Shown in pieces: positions 48,592-57,931 of a stretch of 64,000 nucleotides of DNA (positions are counted from its first letter, which is position 1; every line of letters starts with the position of its first letter). Below the pieces are notes generated by a model, which made no database searches, was not told where the DNA came from, and saw only the letters and a program-made list of their open reading frames with translations. The position numbers were made by a program, and so were the translations under genes. The stretch lies in assembly GCA_039698075.1 (NCBI GenBank), contig JBDKTJ010000060.1, forward strand, positions 1-64,000. The letters run 5' to 3'. The stretch is from JAJFVC01 sp039698075 (GTDB lineage Bacteria > Planctomycetota > Planctomycetia > Pirellulales > Thermoguttaceae).

Positions 48592-49173
48592 ATGACTCAG
48601 TTCTATCACTCAGGCGGCTCCGGCAAAGGCCCTCCGGGCGTCCGTGGCACGCAAGGCATCCAGGGCGAAGTCGGCCCAGGCGTCATCAACTGGCGAGGAA
48701 ACTGGAACGGCACGGCCGCCTATGCCTTGAACGACGCCGTGGCGCACGGCGGCTCGTCCTATATCTGCACGACCCCGAATACCGGCTCCGAACCGCCCTC
48801 CGCGAACTGGGCGGTCCTCGCCTCGAAAGGCGACCGTGGCGAGAAGGGCGATACGGGCGTTGGCGAGAAGGGCCAGAAAGGCGATACGGGCGAGCGCGGA
48901 ATTCAAGGAATCCAGGGACCACAGGGCGTCGGGATTGCCGGCCCGCAAGGTCGAGACGGCCAGCGTGGTTTGCAGGGTGAACCCGGCAAGGACGGGGCAC
49001 CCGGACTGGTATGGCGAGGCGAATGGAATGCGACGACGTTGTATGTCGCAACTGACGTAGTTCAACATGACGGCTCGGCATACGTATGTGTATCCTCGAA
49101 TTTGAACGCCGCGCCGCCTGTAGCGGCATGGGCTTTGTTGGCCGCCAAGGGCGATCAAGGTCCGCCGGGCTAG
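48592..49173 (+). CDS. Collagen-like fibre protein with two WRG modules (193 aa)
   Basis: GPPGVRGTQGIQGEVG and further Gly-X-Y runs are broken by two modules beginning WRGNWNGTAAYALND and WRGEWNATTLYVATD, each with YxC and a PP-xxxW end. Such CBM5/12-like carbohydrate-binding modules occur in phage fibres. Probably part of the adsorption apparatus. Confidence 0.7.
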   Translation: MTQFYHSGGSGKGPPGVRGTQGIQGEVGPGVINWRGNWNGTAAYALNDAVAHGGSSYICTTPNTGSEPPSANWAVLASKGDRGEKGDTGVGEKGQKGDTGERGIQGIQGPQGVGIAGPQGRDGQRGLQGEPGKDGAPGLVWRGEWNATTLYVATDVVQHDGSAYVCVSSNLNAAPPVAAWALLAAKGDQGPPG

Positions 49174-49185
49174 TGGGAGTAGAAC

Positions 49186-51156
49186 ATGGGCCAAGCACAT
49201 CATAGCTACCCGGCCCGTGTCTGGGACGGCTCGAACAGTCCTTCTGACAAGACAAAAATGTTGCCAGGGGATACGGCTCCGAATGGTGAGGACTGGAATC
49301 GTATTCGCGCCGAAGTGATTGCAACGCAGGAGAAGGCCGACATAATCGAGCGGCGTGTCGCTGGTATTCTTGCGTCAGGGGTGAAAGGAACGCCCAGCCT
49401 GAATTGGCGTGGGACGTGGGATTTGGAAGCTACTTATGCCGCTGGCGATGTGGTTGAACGTAGCGGCTCAGCGTTTGTTGCTAACTCTTCAAGTCTGAAT
49501 TCAGTGCCGCCGTCATCTGCGTGGGATTTGCTCGTGTCACGCGGTACGGACGGAATCGGTGACAATGAGACTGTAACCAGGCTTGTCACCGAGGTTGAGG
49601 GCACAACTGCGCTTGTTCTCACCGATTTACCATCAGCCAACGCGAATGTCGTATGGGCGGCAAAGTATGCCGGCGAATTCTGCAATGGGATTAGCATTGA
49701 GTATGTTGACCTCGGTGGGGCGTGGCAACTAGGCAGTGGAATCTTCTTGTATCAATACGATGCCGGTCGGCGGATTGTTGTGGGCTTCTCACATGGTTGT
49801 CCTGCGAGTGCCATCCTCACGCGGGTTAATGCGGCAGACTGTTTGATTACAGGCAGCGTTGCCCCAGATAACGATGGTTCTGGTGTCGTTGCTAATGGTC
49901 TGTGGACGTTGGTGGGTGGTTCGGGTTCGTGTCGTGGTGATGTTGCGCGTTTGGACACCAACCTTGCGACAGCACTAACACAGTCCCAACAAGCCGCGAA
50001 TGACGCCGCGTACTCGCTTGGATTAGCACAGACGTTGCGCGACGAGGTTGAAGGGCAAGGCGCTGTTGCGCACTTGAATGCCGAAACCAGTGGTCATCAT
50101 ACGTGGCTTTGTAATCGTGGTGGTGAATACTTCAATGAAACAATCGTTGAGTATATTCCTTCCACGGCGATCTCTTTTGCCGTTAGTGACGACTACCGCC
50201 GACTGGAAGTGCGGTTCATTGCCGGTGTGACGACGTTCGCAGACCTGTGTGCAGCCTATACTGCGTTGCCGTATTCAATGGCGGTCAAGCAGTTATTTAC
50301 AGTGACTGCGGATTGGGAACCGGAGACTGATTCTCAAGCAGTTATCGTGGCAGATGTGCAACCGATGACTGGTGGCGTGGGTGCTTGCCAGCCCGACATT
50401 GTACGCCTTAATGAAAAGATCACCGCCATCACCACTGCCTTAAACGGGGTGCCAGCGACAGTGACAACGGGCGGCTGGCCAGACGCCATGATAGTCTATA
50501 CCGCGAAGACACGCGGCACTCTCTTGAATGGTTGGAAGATTAGGCACGTTCGAGAGAGTGGTGAGTCACTTTTGCACGCAACAGTTGATGCCGATGCACG
50601 CGAGATTGTGGTGGACCTGGGGAGTGGTGCCTGGACGGCGGCTCAAGTGGTTGAATTAGTCTCCGCCGATGATGCAGTTGCGGCATGGGTGAGTCTTACT
50701 ATCAACCCTTGGGAAGGCGGCAGTAATTACGCGGCTGTTGGCGAGTGGATGTTGAGTGGCGGACTTGATCCAACGGTGTCATCGACAAGTGGAAACATCG
50801 GATGGTTATTGCGTGCGAGAATGCCTTTGGAAATTGGTGTACCTGTATACGCGACGTACACAGAAGGTGACTACAAGGCGTCAGCCGGCGATGAAGGGAA
50901 AAGCAAAGTGGTTGGACTATGCCGGCAAGGCTGTGTCAACGGCGGCATCATTGTCACGGATGGTTGCTTGGAACGAGATGATTGGGCAGTGATTACAGGT
51001 GAGTCGCATTTGGTGCCCGGTGCAATTTATTACCTGGGGGTGGATGCAGGGATGCTGACAGTTTCGGCTCCTATCGCGGGGTTCGTGGTGGAGATCGGTT
51101 CGGCAATATCAGAAACATGTTTGGCTCTGGATATAAAGGCCAGAGTTCGCTTGTGA
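49186..51156 (+). CDS. Large fibre or adhesin protein (656 aa)
   Basis: Starts with a fibre attachment-like region, one WRGTWDLEATYAAGD module, then a long beta-rich repetitive part (VRLNEKITAITTALNG; a similar VARLDTNLATALTQSQ). Likely a receptor-binding fibre subunit or adhesin. Confidence 0.6.
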   Translation: MGQAHHSYPARVWDGSNSPSDKTKMLPGDTAPNGEDWNRIRAEVIATQEKADIIERRVAGILASGVKGTPSLNWRGTWDLEATYAAGDVVERSGSAFVANSSSLNSVPPSSAWDLLVSRGTDGIGDNETVTRLVTEVEGTTALVLTDLPSANANVVWAAKYAGEFCNGISIEYVDLGGAWQLGSGIFLYQYDAGRRIVVGFSHGCPASAILTRVNAADCLITGSVAPDNDGSGVVANGLWTLVGGSGSCRGDVARLDTNLATALTQSQQAANDAAYSLGLAQTLRDEVEGQGAVAHLNAETSGHHTWLCNRGGEYFNETIVEYIPSTAISFAVSDDYRRLEVRFIAGVTTFADLCAAYTALPYSMAVKQLFTVTADWEPETDSQAVIVADVQPMTGGVGACQPDIVRLNEKITAITTALNGVPATVTTGGWPDAMIVYTAKTRGTLLNGWKIRHVRESGESLLHATVDADAREIVVDLGSGAWTAAQVVELVSADDAVAAWVSLTINPWEGGSNYAAVGEWMLSGGLDPTVSSTSGNIGWLLRARMPLEIGVPVYATYTEGDYKASAGDEGKSKVVGLCRQGCVNGGIIVTDGCLERDDWAVITGESHLVPGAIYYLGVDAGMLTVSAPIAGFVVEIGSAISETCLALDIKARVRL

Positions 51157-51168
51157 AAGGGTTAAACA

Positions 51169-51951
51169 ATGGCAAATCGTAAACCTTTGGTTCTGAACAA
51201 CGGTCAACTGGAACAGATTCAATCTGGTGATGGGTTGGATGCTGGTGCGTATCAGTTGCCGGCTTCGGCGGGGTCGCCGGGTCAACGTCTGGCTATGCCG
51301 GACGAAGGCACGTACTTGGCGTGGGTGGACGCCATCGAAGGTTTGGTGTGGAAGGGTACGTGGTCAGATCAGACAGCGTATACAGTGAATGATGCCGTTG
51401 AGAGCGGAGGTTCAACGTACATCTGCACGCAAGCACATACGAATCAAGCACCCCCGAATGCCTCCTATTGGGGTTTGCTCGCGTCGAAGGGGGATAAGGG
51501 CGACACTGGTGTCAAGGGGGATAAAGGTGACACCGGCGATACGGGTGCAAGTGGTGTCGATGCGACCTCACTTGTTAATGACTATGTTGGGGCACTTGCT
51601 ATTTGTACGCCGGTCTATGTCAAGACCAACGGACACGTTGACAAGGCGAAGGCGGACGCGAGTGGAACAACCGAAGTGTTTGGTTTGATTGCGGATGTTT
51701 CCGTCGCCGCCAGTGGTCCGGGTAACGTGCAATTTCACGGTCTCGTGGTGGCGACGACGGCCCAATGGGATGCGATAACGGGCGGCTCAGGTGGTCTTAC
51801 GCCGGGAACCGTATATTTTCTCAGTGCTGCGACAGCCGGTCTGTTGACAAGCACGGCTCCAGCGACTCTTGGACAGTTTGTGAGTCGTGTCGGAAAAGCC
51901 ATCAGTTCGACGACACTGGCCTTGAATCCTGAACCTTCCATCAAGCTGTAA
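51169..51951 (+). CDS. Collagen-like fibre protein (260 aa)
   Basis: Has one module WKGTWSDQTAYTVND followed by Gly-X-Y runs (GDKGDTGVKGDKGDTGDTGA) and a C-terminal head domain. Third member of the fibre cluster. Confidence 0.65.
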   Translation: MANRKPLVLNNGQLEQIQSGDGLDAGAYQLPASAGSPGQRLAMPDEGTYLAWVDAIEGLVWKGTWSDQTAYTVNDAVESGGSTYICTQAHTNQAPPNASYWGLLASKGDKGDTGVKGDKGDTGDTGASGVDATSLVNDYVGALAICTPVYVKTNGHVDKAKADASGTTEVFGLIADVSVAASGPGNVQFHGLVVATTAQWDAITGGSGGLTPGTVYFLSAATAGLLTSTAPATLGQFVSRVGKAISSTTLALNPEPSIKL

Positions 51952-51957
51952 GGGTTG

Positions 51958-53784
51958 ATGATGATGTCTTTTGCCCCACTGGTTATTGATGCTGGCGGCA
52001 TCCGCCAATTGACGACTGGTGACAAATTGGCGGTCCCTGGGTTGAAAGATAGTGCGCTGACGCCTGGACGGATCGTTTGTACTGCCGCTGACGGTGAGTT
52101 GGTGGACAGTGAGAATCTTCAATACGACGGCTCGCAATTGATTGTTTTCGGACAACATTTTCCAAATGCGGACGGGGATGCGGGGCAAGTGTTGAAGACT
52201 GACGGCGCAGGACATTTAAGTTGGACTACGGCTGTTGGCCCAGCGGGCGCGAGCTACGCGGCCACTTCCACAACGTCGTTGGCGATTGCAACAGGAAACA
52301 AGTCGTTTGCGACACAAGCAGGTCTTGCGTACTTAACCGGAAATCGTGTGCGCGCGGCAAGCGCTACGGACGGCGCGAATTGGATGGAAGGGTCAGTCAC
52401 GTCCTACTTGGGAACCACGCTTGTGGTCAACGTCGATCTGATTGGCGGCTCGGGAACGAAGGCAGATTGGAACATCGGACTTGCCGGACAGCGCGGAGCA
52501 GGTTATGCCGCTAGTTCTACGACTTCGTTGTCGCCGGCTACAGGCAGTAGGACGTTTACGACACAGGCACAATTGGCATATGCAGCGGGACTTCGTGTTC
52601 GGATTGTGAGCGCCTCGAATACCGACGACTGGATGGAGGGCATAGTGTCCTCCTATACCGGCACAACCTTGACTGTCACGGTGGATGCGGCTCACGGTAC
52701 TGACGTTAAAGCAGATTGGAACATTGGGATTGCCGGCATTCAGGGAATTCAAGGAATCCGAGGGCTGGCTGGACAGCCAACGCCAAACGTCCTTATTAAC
52801 GGCGGCTTCGATTTTTTTCAGCGCCAAAACGCGACAGTGGCTACAAGCCGGGCTGATGATACCTTTGGTCCTGATCGTTGGATAGTGTTGACGCAGACAG
52901 CGGGTGTTCTATGCGGCCGTGACACCTTGACACGGACTACACTACACGCTGTCAGATTGACACAGAATCAACCCACGTCACAGCGCTTTGCATTGCTGCA
53001 AATTGTTGAAGGTGTAAACTCCAATCCACTTGTTGGAAAAGATGTCGTCTTCATGGCGGACGTGTGCTACTCAAATTCCGCAAATGTCAGGATGGCTGTG
53101 TTGGAGTGGACCGGAACACGCGATGCCGTGACAAGTGACGTAGTGAGGGATTGGACAAACGGCACATATACCGCGAACAATTTCTTCTTAGCCGACAACG
53201 TGACTGTTACCGCAACATCATCGACAGCGGTCACAGCAAATACGTGGACCGCGTTGAAACTGACTGGAACGATCAGTTCGTCTTGTGTGAACGCACTTGT
53301 TTTGATCTGGGTGGAGGCGACAGCCGCGCAGAATTCGTATCTACAAATTGCTGCGGCGGGTTTGTACCAAGCAGATTCCAGCGTTACACCCACCTGGCAA
53401 CCGCGTTCAGTCGGCGCGGAATTGGCGCTTTGTCAAAGGTACTATGAGAAGAGCTACGAGATTGATACTGCACCTGGAACTGCGACACGAGTTGGCTCAC
53501 ATCACAGTGCGGTGTGTACGGCGTGGTTGCTAGCATCGCCAACATTTCAGTTTGCAGTTCCAAAGCGAGTAACCATTAGCCCGACAATCTATTCAGACAA
53601 CAACGGCGCTGCTGGTTATATCACAGAATACGATATTGGGTCACTATTTCTAGCCAACAAAACGGCAGGTGCCACCGCTAGTAATAGTTCTAGGTGTAGC
53701 ACTGTGCAATCGTCAGATGGAACGCTTATTACGACGGACGGCTGTTTTTGCCGTTGGCATTGGGCAGTAGATGCTGAGTTATAG
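51958..53784 (+). CDS. Fibre protein with duplicated beta domain (608 aa)
   Basis: Two domains repeat YAATSTTSLAIATGNKSF and YAASSTTSLSPATGSRTF, each followed by a WMEG strand pattern, then GIQGIQGIRG and a C-terminal beta domain with INGGFDFFQRQ as in fibre head or carbohydrate-binding domains. Several consecutive ATG codons at 51958-51964; exact start uncertain. Confidence 0.6.
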   Translation: MMMSFAPLVIDAGGIRQLTTGDKLAVPGLKDSALTPGRIVCTAADGELVDSENLQYDGSQLIVFGQHFPNADGDAGQVLKTDGAGHLSWTTAVGPAGASYAATSTTSLAIATGNKSFATQAGLAYLTGNRVRAASATDGANWMEGSVTSYLGTTLVVNVDLIGGSGTKADWNIGLAGQRGAGYAASSTTSLSPATGSRTFTTQAQLAYAAGLRVRIVSASNTDDWMEGIVSSYTGTTLTVTVDAAHGTDVKADWNIGIAGIQGIQGIRGLAGQPTPNVLINGGFDFFQRQNATVATSRADDTFGPDRWIVLTQTAGVLCGRDTLTRTTLHAVRLTQNQPTSQRFALLQIVEGVNSNPLVGKDVVFMADVCYSNSANVRMAVLEWTGTRDAVTSDVVRDWTNGTYTANNFFLADNVTVTATSSTAVTANTWTALKLTGTISSSCVNALVLIWVEATAAQNSYLQIAAAGLYQADSSVTPTWQPRSVGAELALCQRYYEKSYEIDTAPGTATRVGSHHSAVCTAWLLASPTFQFAVPKRVTISPTIYSDNNGAAGYITEYDIGSLFLANKTAGATASNSSRCSTVQSSDGTLITTDGCFCRWHWAVDAEL

Positions 53785-54020
53785 CCTGACGCTAGCGACG
53801 TGTGGGCCAGTGGTGATGGTCCAAAGCGCCAATATGGGCTGTCACCAACGGCCGGCTGACTAGGATCGCTCTTATCGTAGTTGATTGCAATTCAGCAGGC
53901 GATACTTGCTGTCGCAATTATGCCTGGGCGGCTTAGCGCAACCGGGAGCGTCCATTCTTACTGCAAATCTGTCGCCATTCCAACGGTTGGTGACAGCGAT
54001 AACGTGAGCGAGGTACTGCG

Positions 54021-54509
54021 ATGGCTCTCAACTACGATTATTACGGCAAGCAGAATGGCGACACGGCCCATGACCGGCTGGCGGAAGCGGGCGAGTATTT
54101 CTCCCATCGCCTTTATGCGACGGCTTGGGAAAGCGCCAACGACGCAGAGAAGGAAAAGGCGTTGATTGCCGCGCGGTATCTGATTGACTCTCTCAACTTC
54201 AAGGGCGACAAGACGGATGTAGCTCAAGCCTTGGAGTTTCCTCGCGGAGGCGACATGGAGGCCCCGGAAGCCATCCGCATCGCAGGGTACGAGATTGCTT
54301 ACGCCCTACTCGACGGCAAAGACCCCGAATTGGAACTAGAAAACTTGGCCGTTCAAGCGATGGGTTATGGTGCGGTGAAGACGAGTTACGAACGCACCGG
54401 GTTGCCCATCGAACACATCATTAACATGGTTCCGAGTTCCGCCGCGTGGAGATTGTTGAAGCCCTTCCTGCGCGATTCGGACGCCATCAAACTCTCTCGA
54501 CTGAGCTAG
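54021..54509 (+). CDS. Head-tail connector, DnaT-like (162 aa)
   Basis: Helical protein with the pattern of the DnaT-like/gp6 adaptor family of head completion proteins (ARYLIDSLNFKGDKTD, YGAVKTSYERTGLP). Placed between the fibre cluster and the scaffold gene. The 236 bases upstream hold nothing I can name. Confidence 0.65.
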   Translation: MALNYDYYGKQNGDTAHDRLAEAGEYFSHRLYATAWESANDAEKEKALIAARYLIDSLNFKGDKTDVAQALEFPRGGDMEAPEAIRIAGYEIAYALLDGKDPELELENLAVQAMGYGAVKTSYERTGLPIEHIINMVPSSAAWRLLKPFLRDSDAIKLSRLS

Positions 54510-54619
54510 TAGCTGTTCTGCTGGCTCCCTTTTACCGGCCCTTCTGCCGGGTCAGGCCCCGTGCTACTTGACGCGCGGGATCACCTGCTATCAACCATTT
54601 CGTCAAGGGGTTCTATCAA

Positions 54620-55483
54620 ATGAGGAACGAAATGTTCAACTCTCTGTATCTCTCGCGTCCGTGGTTCGGTTGTTACGAAGGTGAAGACGACGCTGCGAAG
54701 GCCGCTGCGGAAAAGGAAGCTGCCGAGCAGGCTGCTACCGAAGCCGCTCTGCTCGACGCGAAAAACTTTTCCCAGAACGATCTGAACCGCATCATGGCGG
54801 AAGAGCGCCGCAAGATGCAAACGGCTCATCAGGCCCAACTCAAGGCCCAGGAAGACCAGTTGCAGCATGTCTTGAAGAGCCAGTCGCTCAATGAAAGCGA
54901 CCGCAAGGTGTTGAAGGACAACCTCGAAGCGGTCCAAGGCCAGTTGCGGTCGGCAGAAGCCCAGGCCGCGAAAGAAAAGCAGGAGTTGGAACAGTCGTAC
55001 CAAGCGCGGCTGGCGGACGTGGAGAAGAAAGCAACATACTGGGAAGGCCAGTACCGCGAATCCACCGTCAAGCGTTCTCTGCAAGACGCTGCCGTGAAGA
55101 ACGATGCGTTCAGCCCCAGCCAGATCGTCGCGCTGATGCAGCCGATGACGAAGATGATCGAAGACACGGACCCGATCACGAAGCGTCCGAACGGCCAATA
55201 CAAGGTCGTCGTTGAGATGCCGGACACCGACCCCAAGACCGGACAGGCTCAACTCATGGTCCGTACTCCCGAGGAAGCGGTCAAGCGGATGAAAGAGTTG
55301 CCCGACCAATACGGCAACCTCTTCCGATCCGGTGTGGTCAGCGGAATCGGTTCGGGGTCAGCTACCGGCGGCTTCGCGCCGGGTCAAGGGAGGATCGACG
55401 TGAGCAAACTCACGCCCGAGCAGTACCGCGAGATTCGAGCCAAGCACCCTGAATTGCTCGGACTCGCTCCCAAGCGCAAATAA
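54620..55483 (+). CDS. Scaffold-like coiled-coil protein (287 aa)
   Basis: N-terminal SLYLSRPWFGCY is shared with the major capsid protein. The rest is a long charged coiled coil (EEDQLQHVLKSQSLNESD) ending in a basic Gly/Pro part. Size, composition and position fit a scaffold. Starts 54620 or 54632. Confidence 0.65.
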   Translation: MRNEMFNSLYLSRPWFGCYEGEDDAAKAAAEKEAAEQAATEAALLDAKNFSQNDLNRIMAEERRKMQTAHQAQLKAQEDQLQHVLKSQSLNESDRKVLKDNLEAVQGQLRSAEAQAAKEKQELEQSYQARLADVEKKATYWEGQYRESTVKRSLQDAAVKNDAFSPSQIVALMQPMTKMIEDTDPITKRPNGQYKVVVEMPDTDPKTGQAQLMVRTPEEAVKRMKELPDQYGNLFRSGVVSGIGSGSATGGFAPGQGRIDVSKLTPEQYREIRAKHPELLGLAPKRK

Positions 55484-55513
55484 ACCTTGCGAAATCAGGG
55501 GACGGTGAAAGGT

Positions 55514-55536
55514 ACTCGCTAGTGGCGAGTTTTCTT
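55514..55536 (+). terminator. Intrinsic terminator upstream of capsid gene
   Basis: ACTCGC (55514-55519) pairs with GCGAGT (55525-55530), followed by TTTTCTT. Stops the scaffold transcript before the capsid promoter. Confidence 0.6.
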
Positions 55537-55542
55537 AGCCAA

Positions 55543-55570
55543 TAGGCTTACGCCACTATTGCTATAAAGT
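55543..55570 (+). promoter_or_regulatory. Operator-promoter R18 (major capsid)
   Basis: TAGGCT, spacer TACGCCACTATTGCTA, TAAAGT. The core TTACGCCACTATTG is also found in the small-gene arrays. Start codon at 55596. Confidence 0.65.
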
Positions 55571-55595
55571 CAACAGTGAACTTTGGAGTGACAAC

Positions 55596-57020
55596 ATGAA
55601 GTCTCTTTACCTCTCTCGGCCCTTCGTGGCTTGCTACGACAACGACCTGGACGCCTTCGTGCCCGAACTGTGGGCGCAGGAAGGCTTGGTCATCCTCGAA
55701 GAAAACATGGTGATGGCGAACCTCGTCCACCGCGACTTCGAGAACGAGATCGCCAAGTTTGGCGATGTCGTGAACACCCGGAAGCCCGGCGAGTTCAAGA
55801 TTCGCCGGAAGACGGACGGGACCACCCTGACCCAGCAGGACGCCAACGCGACCAACGTGCAGGTGCCCTTGGACCAGTGGTTCTATTCCAGCTTCGTCAT
55901 CCGCGACGGCGAAGGCAGCAAGTCGTTCCAGGAGTTGCGGGACATCTACCTGCAACCCGCGATGCTGACCATCGCTCGCGGCGTGGATCGCGCCCTGTTA
56001 GGTCAGGTCCACAAGTATTTCGGTGCTCCGGCCACCGGCCGTGTCGGCAAGCTGGAAGGCTTGACCGCCAGCACCGCGAAGGACTACGTTCTCGACGCCC
56101 GCGAGCGTCTGAACGTCAACAAGGCTCCCGTGGACGGCCGCCGGCTCATCATGGCTCCCACGGCCGAAACCGCCATGCTCAAGACCGACATCTTCTTGAA
56201 GGCCAACGAGCGCGGTGACGGCGGGACCGCCTTGGAGAATGCGACCCTTGGCCGCATCCTCGGCTTCGACACCTACATGTGCCAAAACGTCAACAACGTG
56301 ATCTCCGGCGCGGACACCGCCTCGGACATCGTTGTGACCAACGCTCTGGCGGCGGGCGGCAGCGGCTCGCAGGCTTGCTCTGGCATCACCGGCGCAGTGA
56401 CCACGGGCGAGTTCCTGGTCGTGGCCGGTAACGGTCAGCCGACCTTCATCACCGCCCACACCGAAAGCGTCGGCGGTGACACCACGGCCGTGACCTTGAA
56501 CGAGGCCAACAAGTATGGCACCGCCGGCTCGGCCGCAACGGTTCGTTACAAGAAGTGCGCCGCTGCCTCGGCCTACGTGAAGGGCTACAGCAAGGGCATC
56601 GTGGTCGATGGCTACACGGCTGGCAAGGCTCCGCAAGTCGGCCAGTTGCTCGCCTTCGGCACCGGCGCGAATCGGGCCACCTACACGGTCATCGAATCGG
56701 AAGATGCCGGCGCGTCTTGCACGGTGTACCTGGATCGGCCGCTCGAAGTCGCCGTCAGCAACGACGACCCGGCGTTCCCCGGCCCCTACGGCTCGATGAA
56801 CCTCGCGTTCCAACGGGACGCCCTGGCTCTCGTAACCCGTCCGCTGGCCTTGCCGGATGCCCGCATGGGCGTCATGGCGGCGGTCGTTCCGCACAACGGC
56901 ATCGGGATGCGAGTCTTGATGCAGTATGACATCAACGCGGGCGGCACCATCGTCAACTGCGACATCCTCGCGGGCGTTGCGGTTCTCGAAAGCGGCCTGT
57001 GCGTGCCGGTTCTCGGCTAA
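55596..57020 (+). CDS. Major capsid protein (P22/HK97-fold type)
   Basis: 474 residues with a P22 coat-like pattern: ELWAQEGLVILEENMVMANLVHRDFE, LDQWFYSSFVIRD, TIARGVDRALLGQ and LIMAPTAETAMLK. It begins MKSLYLSRPFVACY, shared with the scaffold. It has its own terminator upstream and downstream and its own operator-promoter, as expected for the most abundant virion protein. Confidence 0.8.
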   Translation: MKSLYLSRPFVACYDNDLDAFVPELWAQEGLVILEENMVMANLVHRDFENEIAKFGDVVNTRKPGEFKIRRKTDGTTLTQQDANATNVQVPLDQWFYSSFVIRDGEGSKSFQELRDIYLQPAMLTIARGVDRALLGQVHKYFGAPATGRVGKLEGLTASTAKDYVLDARERLNVNKAPVDGRRLIMAPTAETAMLKTDIFLKANERGDGGTALENATLGRILGFDTYMCQNVNNVISGADTASDIVVTNALAAGGSGSQACSGITGAVTTGEFLVVAGNGQPTFITAHTESVGGDTTAVTLNEANKYGTAGSAATVRYKKCAAASAYVKGYSKGIVVDGYTAGKAPQVGQLLAFGTGANRATYTVIESEDAGASCTVYLDRPLEVAVSNDDPAFPGPYGSMNLAFQRDALALVTRPLALPDARMGVMAAVVPHNGIGMRVLMQYDINAGGTIVNCDILAGVAVLESGLCVPVLG

Positions 57021-57048
57021 GCCGTTTCTGTTCTTAGCGAGTTCCAGT

Positions 57049-57078
57049 CGCCCGTCCGGGCGCAATCCCGGACGGGCG
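57049..57078 (+). terminator. Terminator after the capsid gene
   Basis: A perfect 12-bp stem (57049-57060 with 57067-57078) followed by GCTTCTTC. Confidence 0.6.
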
Positions 57079-57127
57079 GCTTCTTCAACCATCAACTGCG
57101 CCTGCGGGCGGACGGGGAGTGCCTCGT

Positions 57128-57406
57128 ATGGACAGTAACACATTGGCCGACCTGTTACTGCTGCTCAAGCAGTACGGCCCGCTGATCCTGGTCGTTGCCT
57201 TCTTTCTCTGGCAGGGCTGGGTTCGTGAAGGTCGCATGAGTAAGCGCATTACGGGTTTGGAAGACGAACAGCGGAATGTCCTCATGCCGCTGGTGGAGCG
57301 TTGCGCGGATGTCATCGCGCAGAACACCATGATGATGGAGCGACTGGAAAAGGCTCTGGATGAGCGATTCGAGTGCCCGCTGCGCAACCAATGTCCCCAA
57401 CGATAG
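57128..57406 (+). CDS. Small membrane protein, possible holin (92 aa)
   Basis: One strong membrane segment (YGPLILVVAFFLWQGW) after a short polar start, then a helical charged region and a Cys-containing end. Typical of small phage membrane proteins; the holin role is a guess. ATG 57128 preferred, GGGGAG upstream. Confidence 0.55.
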   Translation: MDSNTLADLLLLLKQYGPLILVVAFFLWQGWVREGRMSKRITGLEDEQRNVLMPLVERCADVIAQNTMMMERLEKALDERFECPLRNQCPQR

Positions 57407-57419
57407 ATCGAGACCAGCT

Positions 57420-57929
57420 ATGTCGTATCCCGCCAACTACAGCTTGAATCAACAGATTCGTCGCGTGCTGTACGCACTCAAACGCCAGTATGGCGGCTAC
57501 GTCGTAGTCTATCAAAATCATTCGGTAACTACGGATACGAAGACCGGCAGAGTGACCCGACAAAAGACGGCCACGCCGATTCGACGTGCAATTGTCTTGC
57601 CCGTGAAGATTGACCGCGAATTGAAGCAGTCCATCTCGCTGATTTCCGCGAACAAGCAACTCGTCATGGGTGGAAGTTATGAGGCGGGCAAACGCACGTT
57701 TATTATCGAACGCCGCGATTGCCCACGACTGGTTCTCACGGCAAGCGATTGGCTTGTCTACAACGACCACAAGTTCAACATCGAGAACTTCGAGGAATAC
57801 GAATTCGATTCTGCCTACGTGATTCTTGGGAAGGAACTGAAAGGCGAGTCCACCCACGAACCCATCGTAGTCGAAGCCGGTGACGACTTGACGGTCGCGG
57901 AGACACCCATAGAAGAAACGGAGAACTAG
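57420..57929 (+). CDS. Phage neck/head-tail protein (169 aa)
   Basis: Starts MSYPANYSLNQQIRRVLYAL. Beta-rich with ERRDCPRLVLTASDWLVYNDHKF, like head-tail joining proteins that follow capsid genes. No exact family. Confidence 0.55.
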   Translation: MSYPANYSLNQQIRRVLYALKRQYGGYVVVYQNHSVTTDTKTGRVTRQKTATPIRRAIVLPVKIDRELKQSISLISANKQLVMGGSYEAGKRTFIIERRDCPRLVLTASDWLVYNDHKFNIENFEEYEFDSAYVILGKELKGESTHEPIVVEAGDDLTVAETPIEETEN

Positions 57930-57931
57930 CC

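Noticed and set aside
34560..53784. Invertible fibre segment controlled by the serine recombinase
   Set aside because: No inverted repeat pair flanking a fibre gene was seen, and the fibre genes are 13 kb away from the recombinase.
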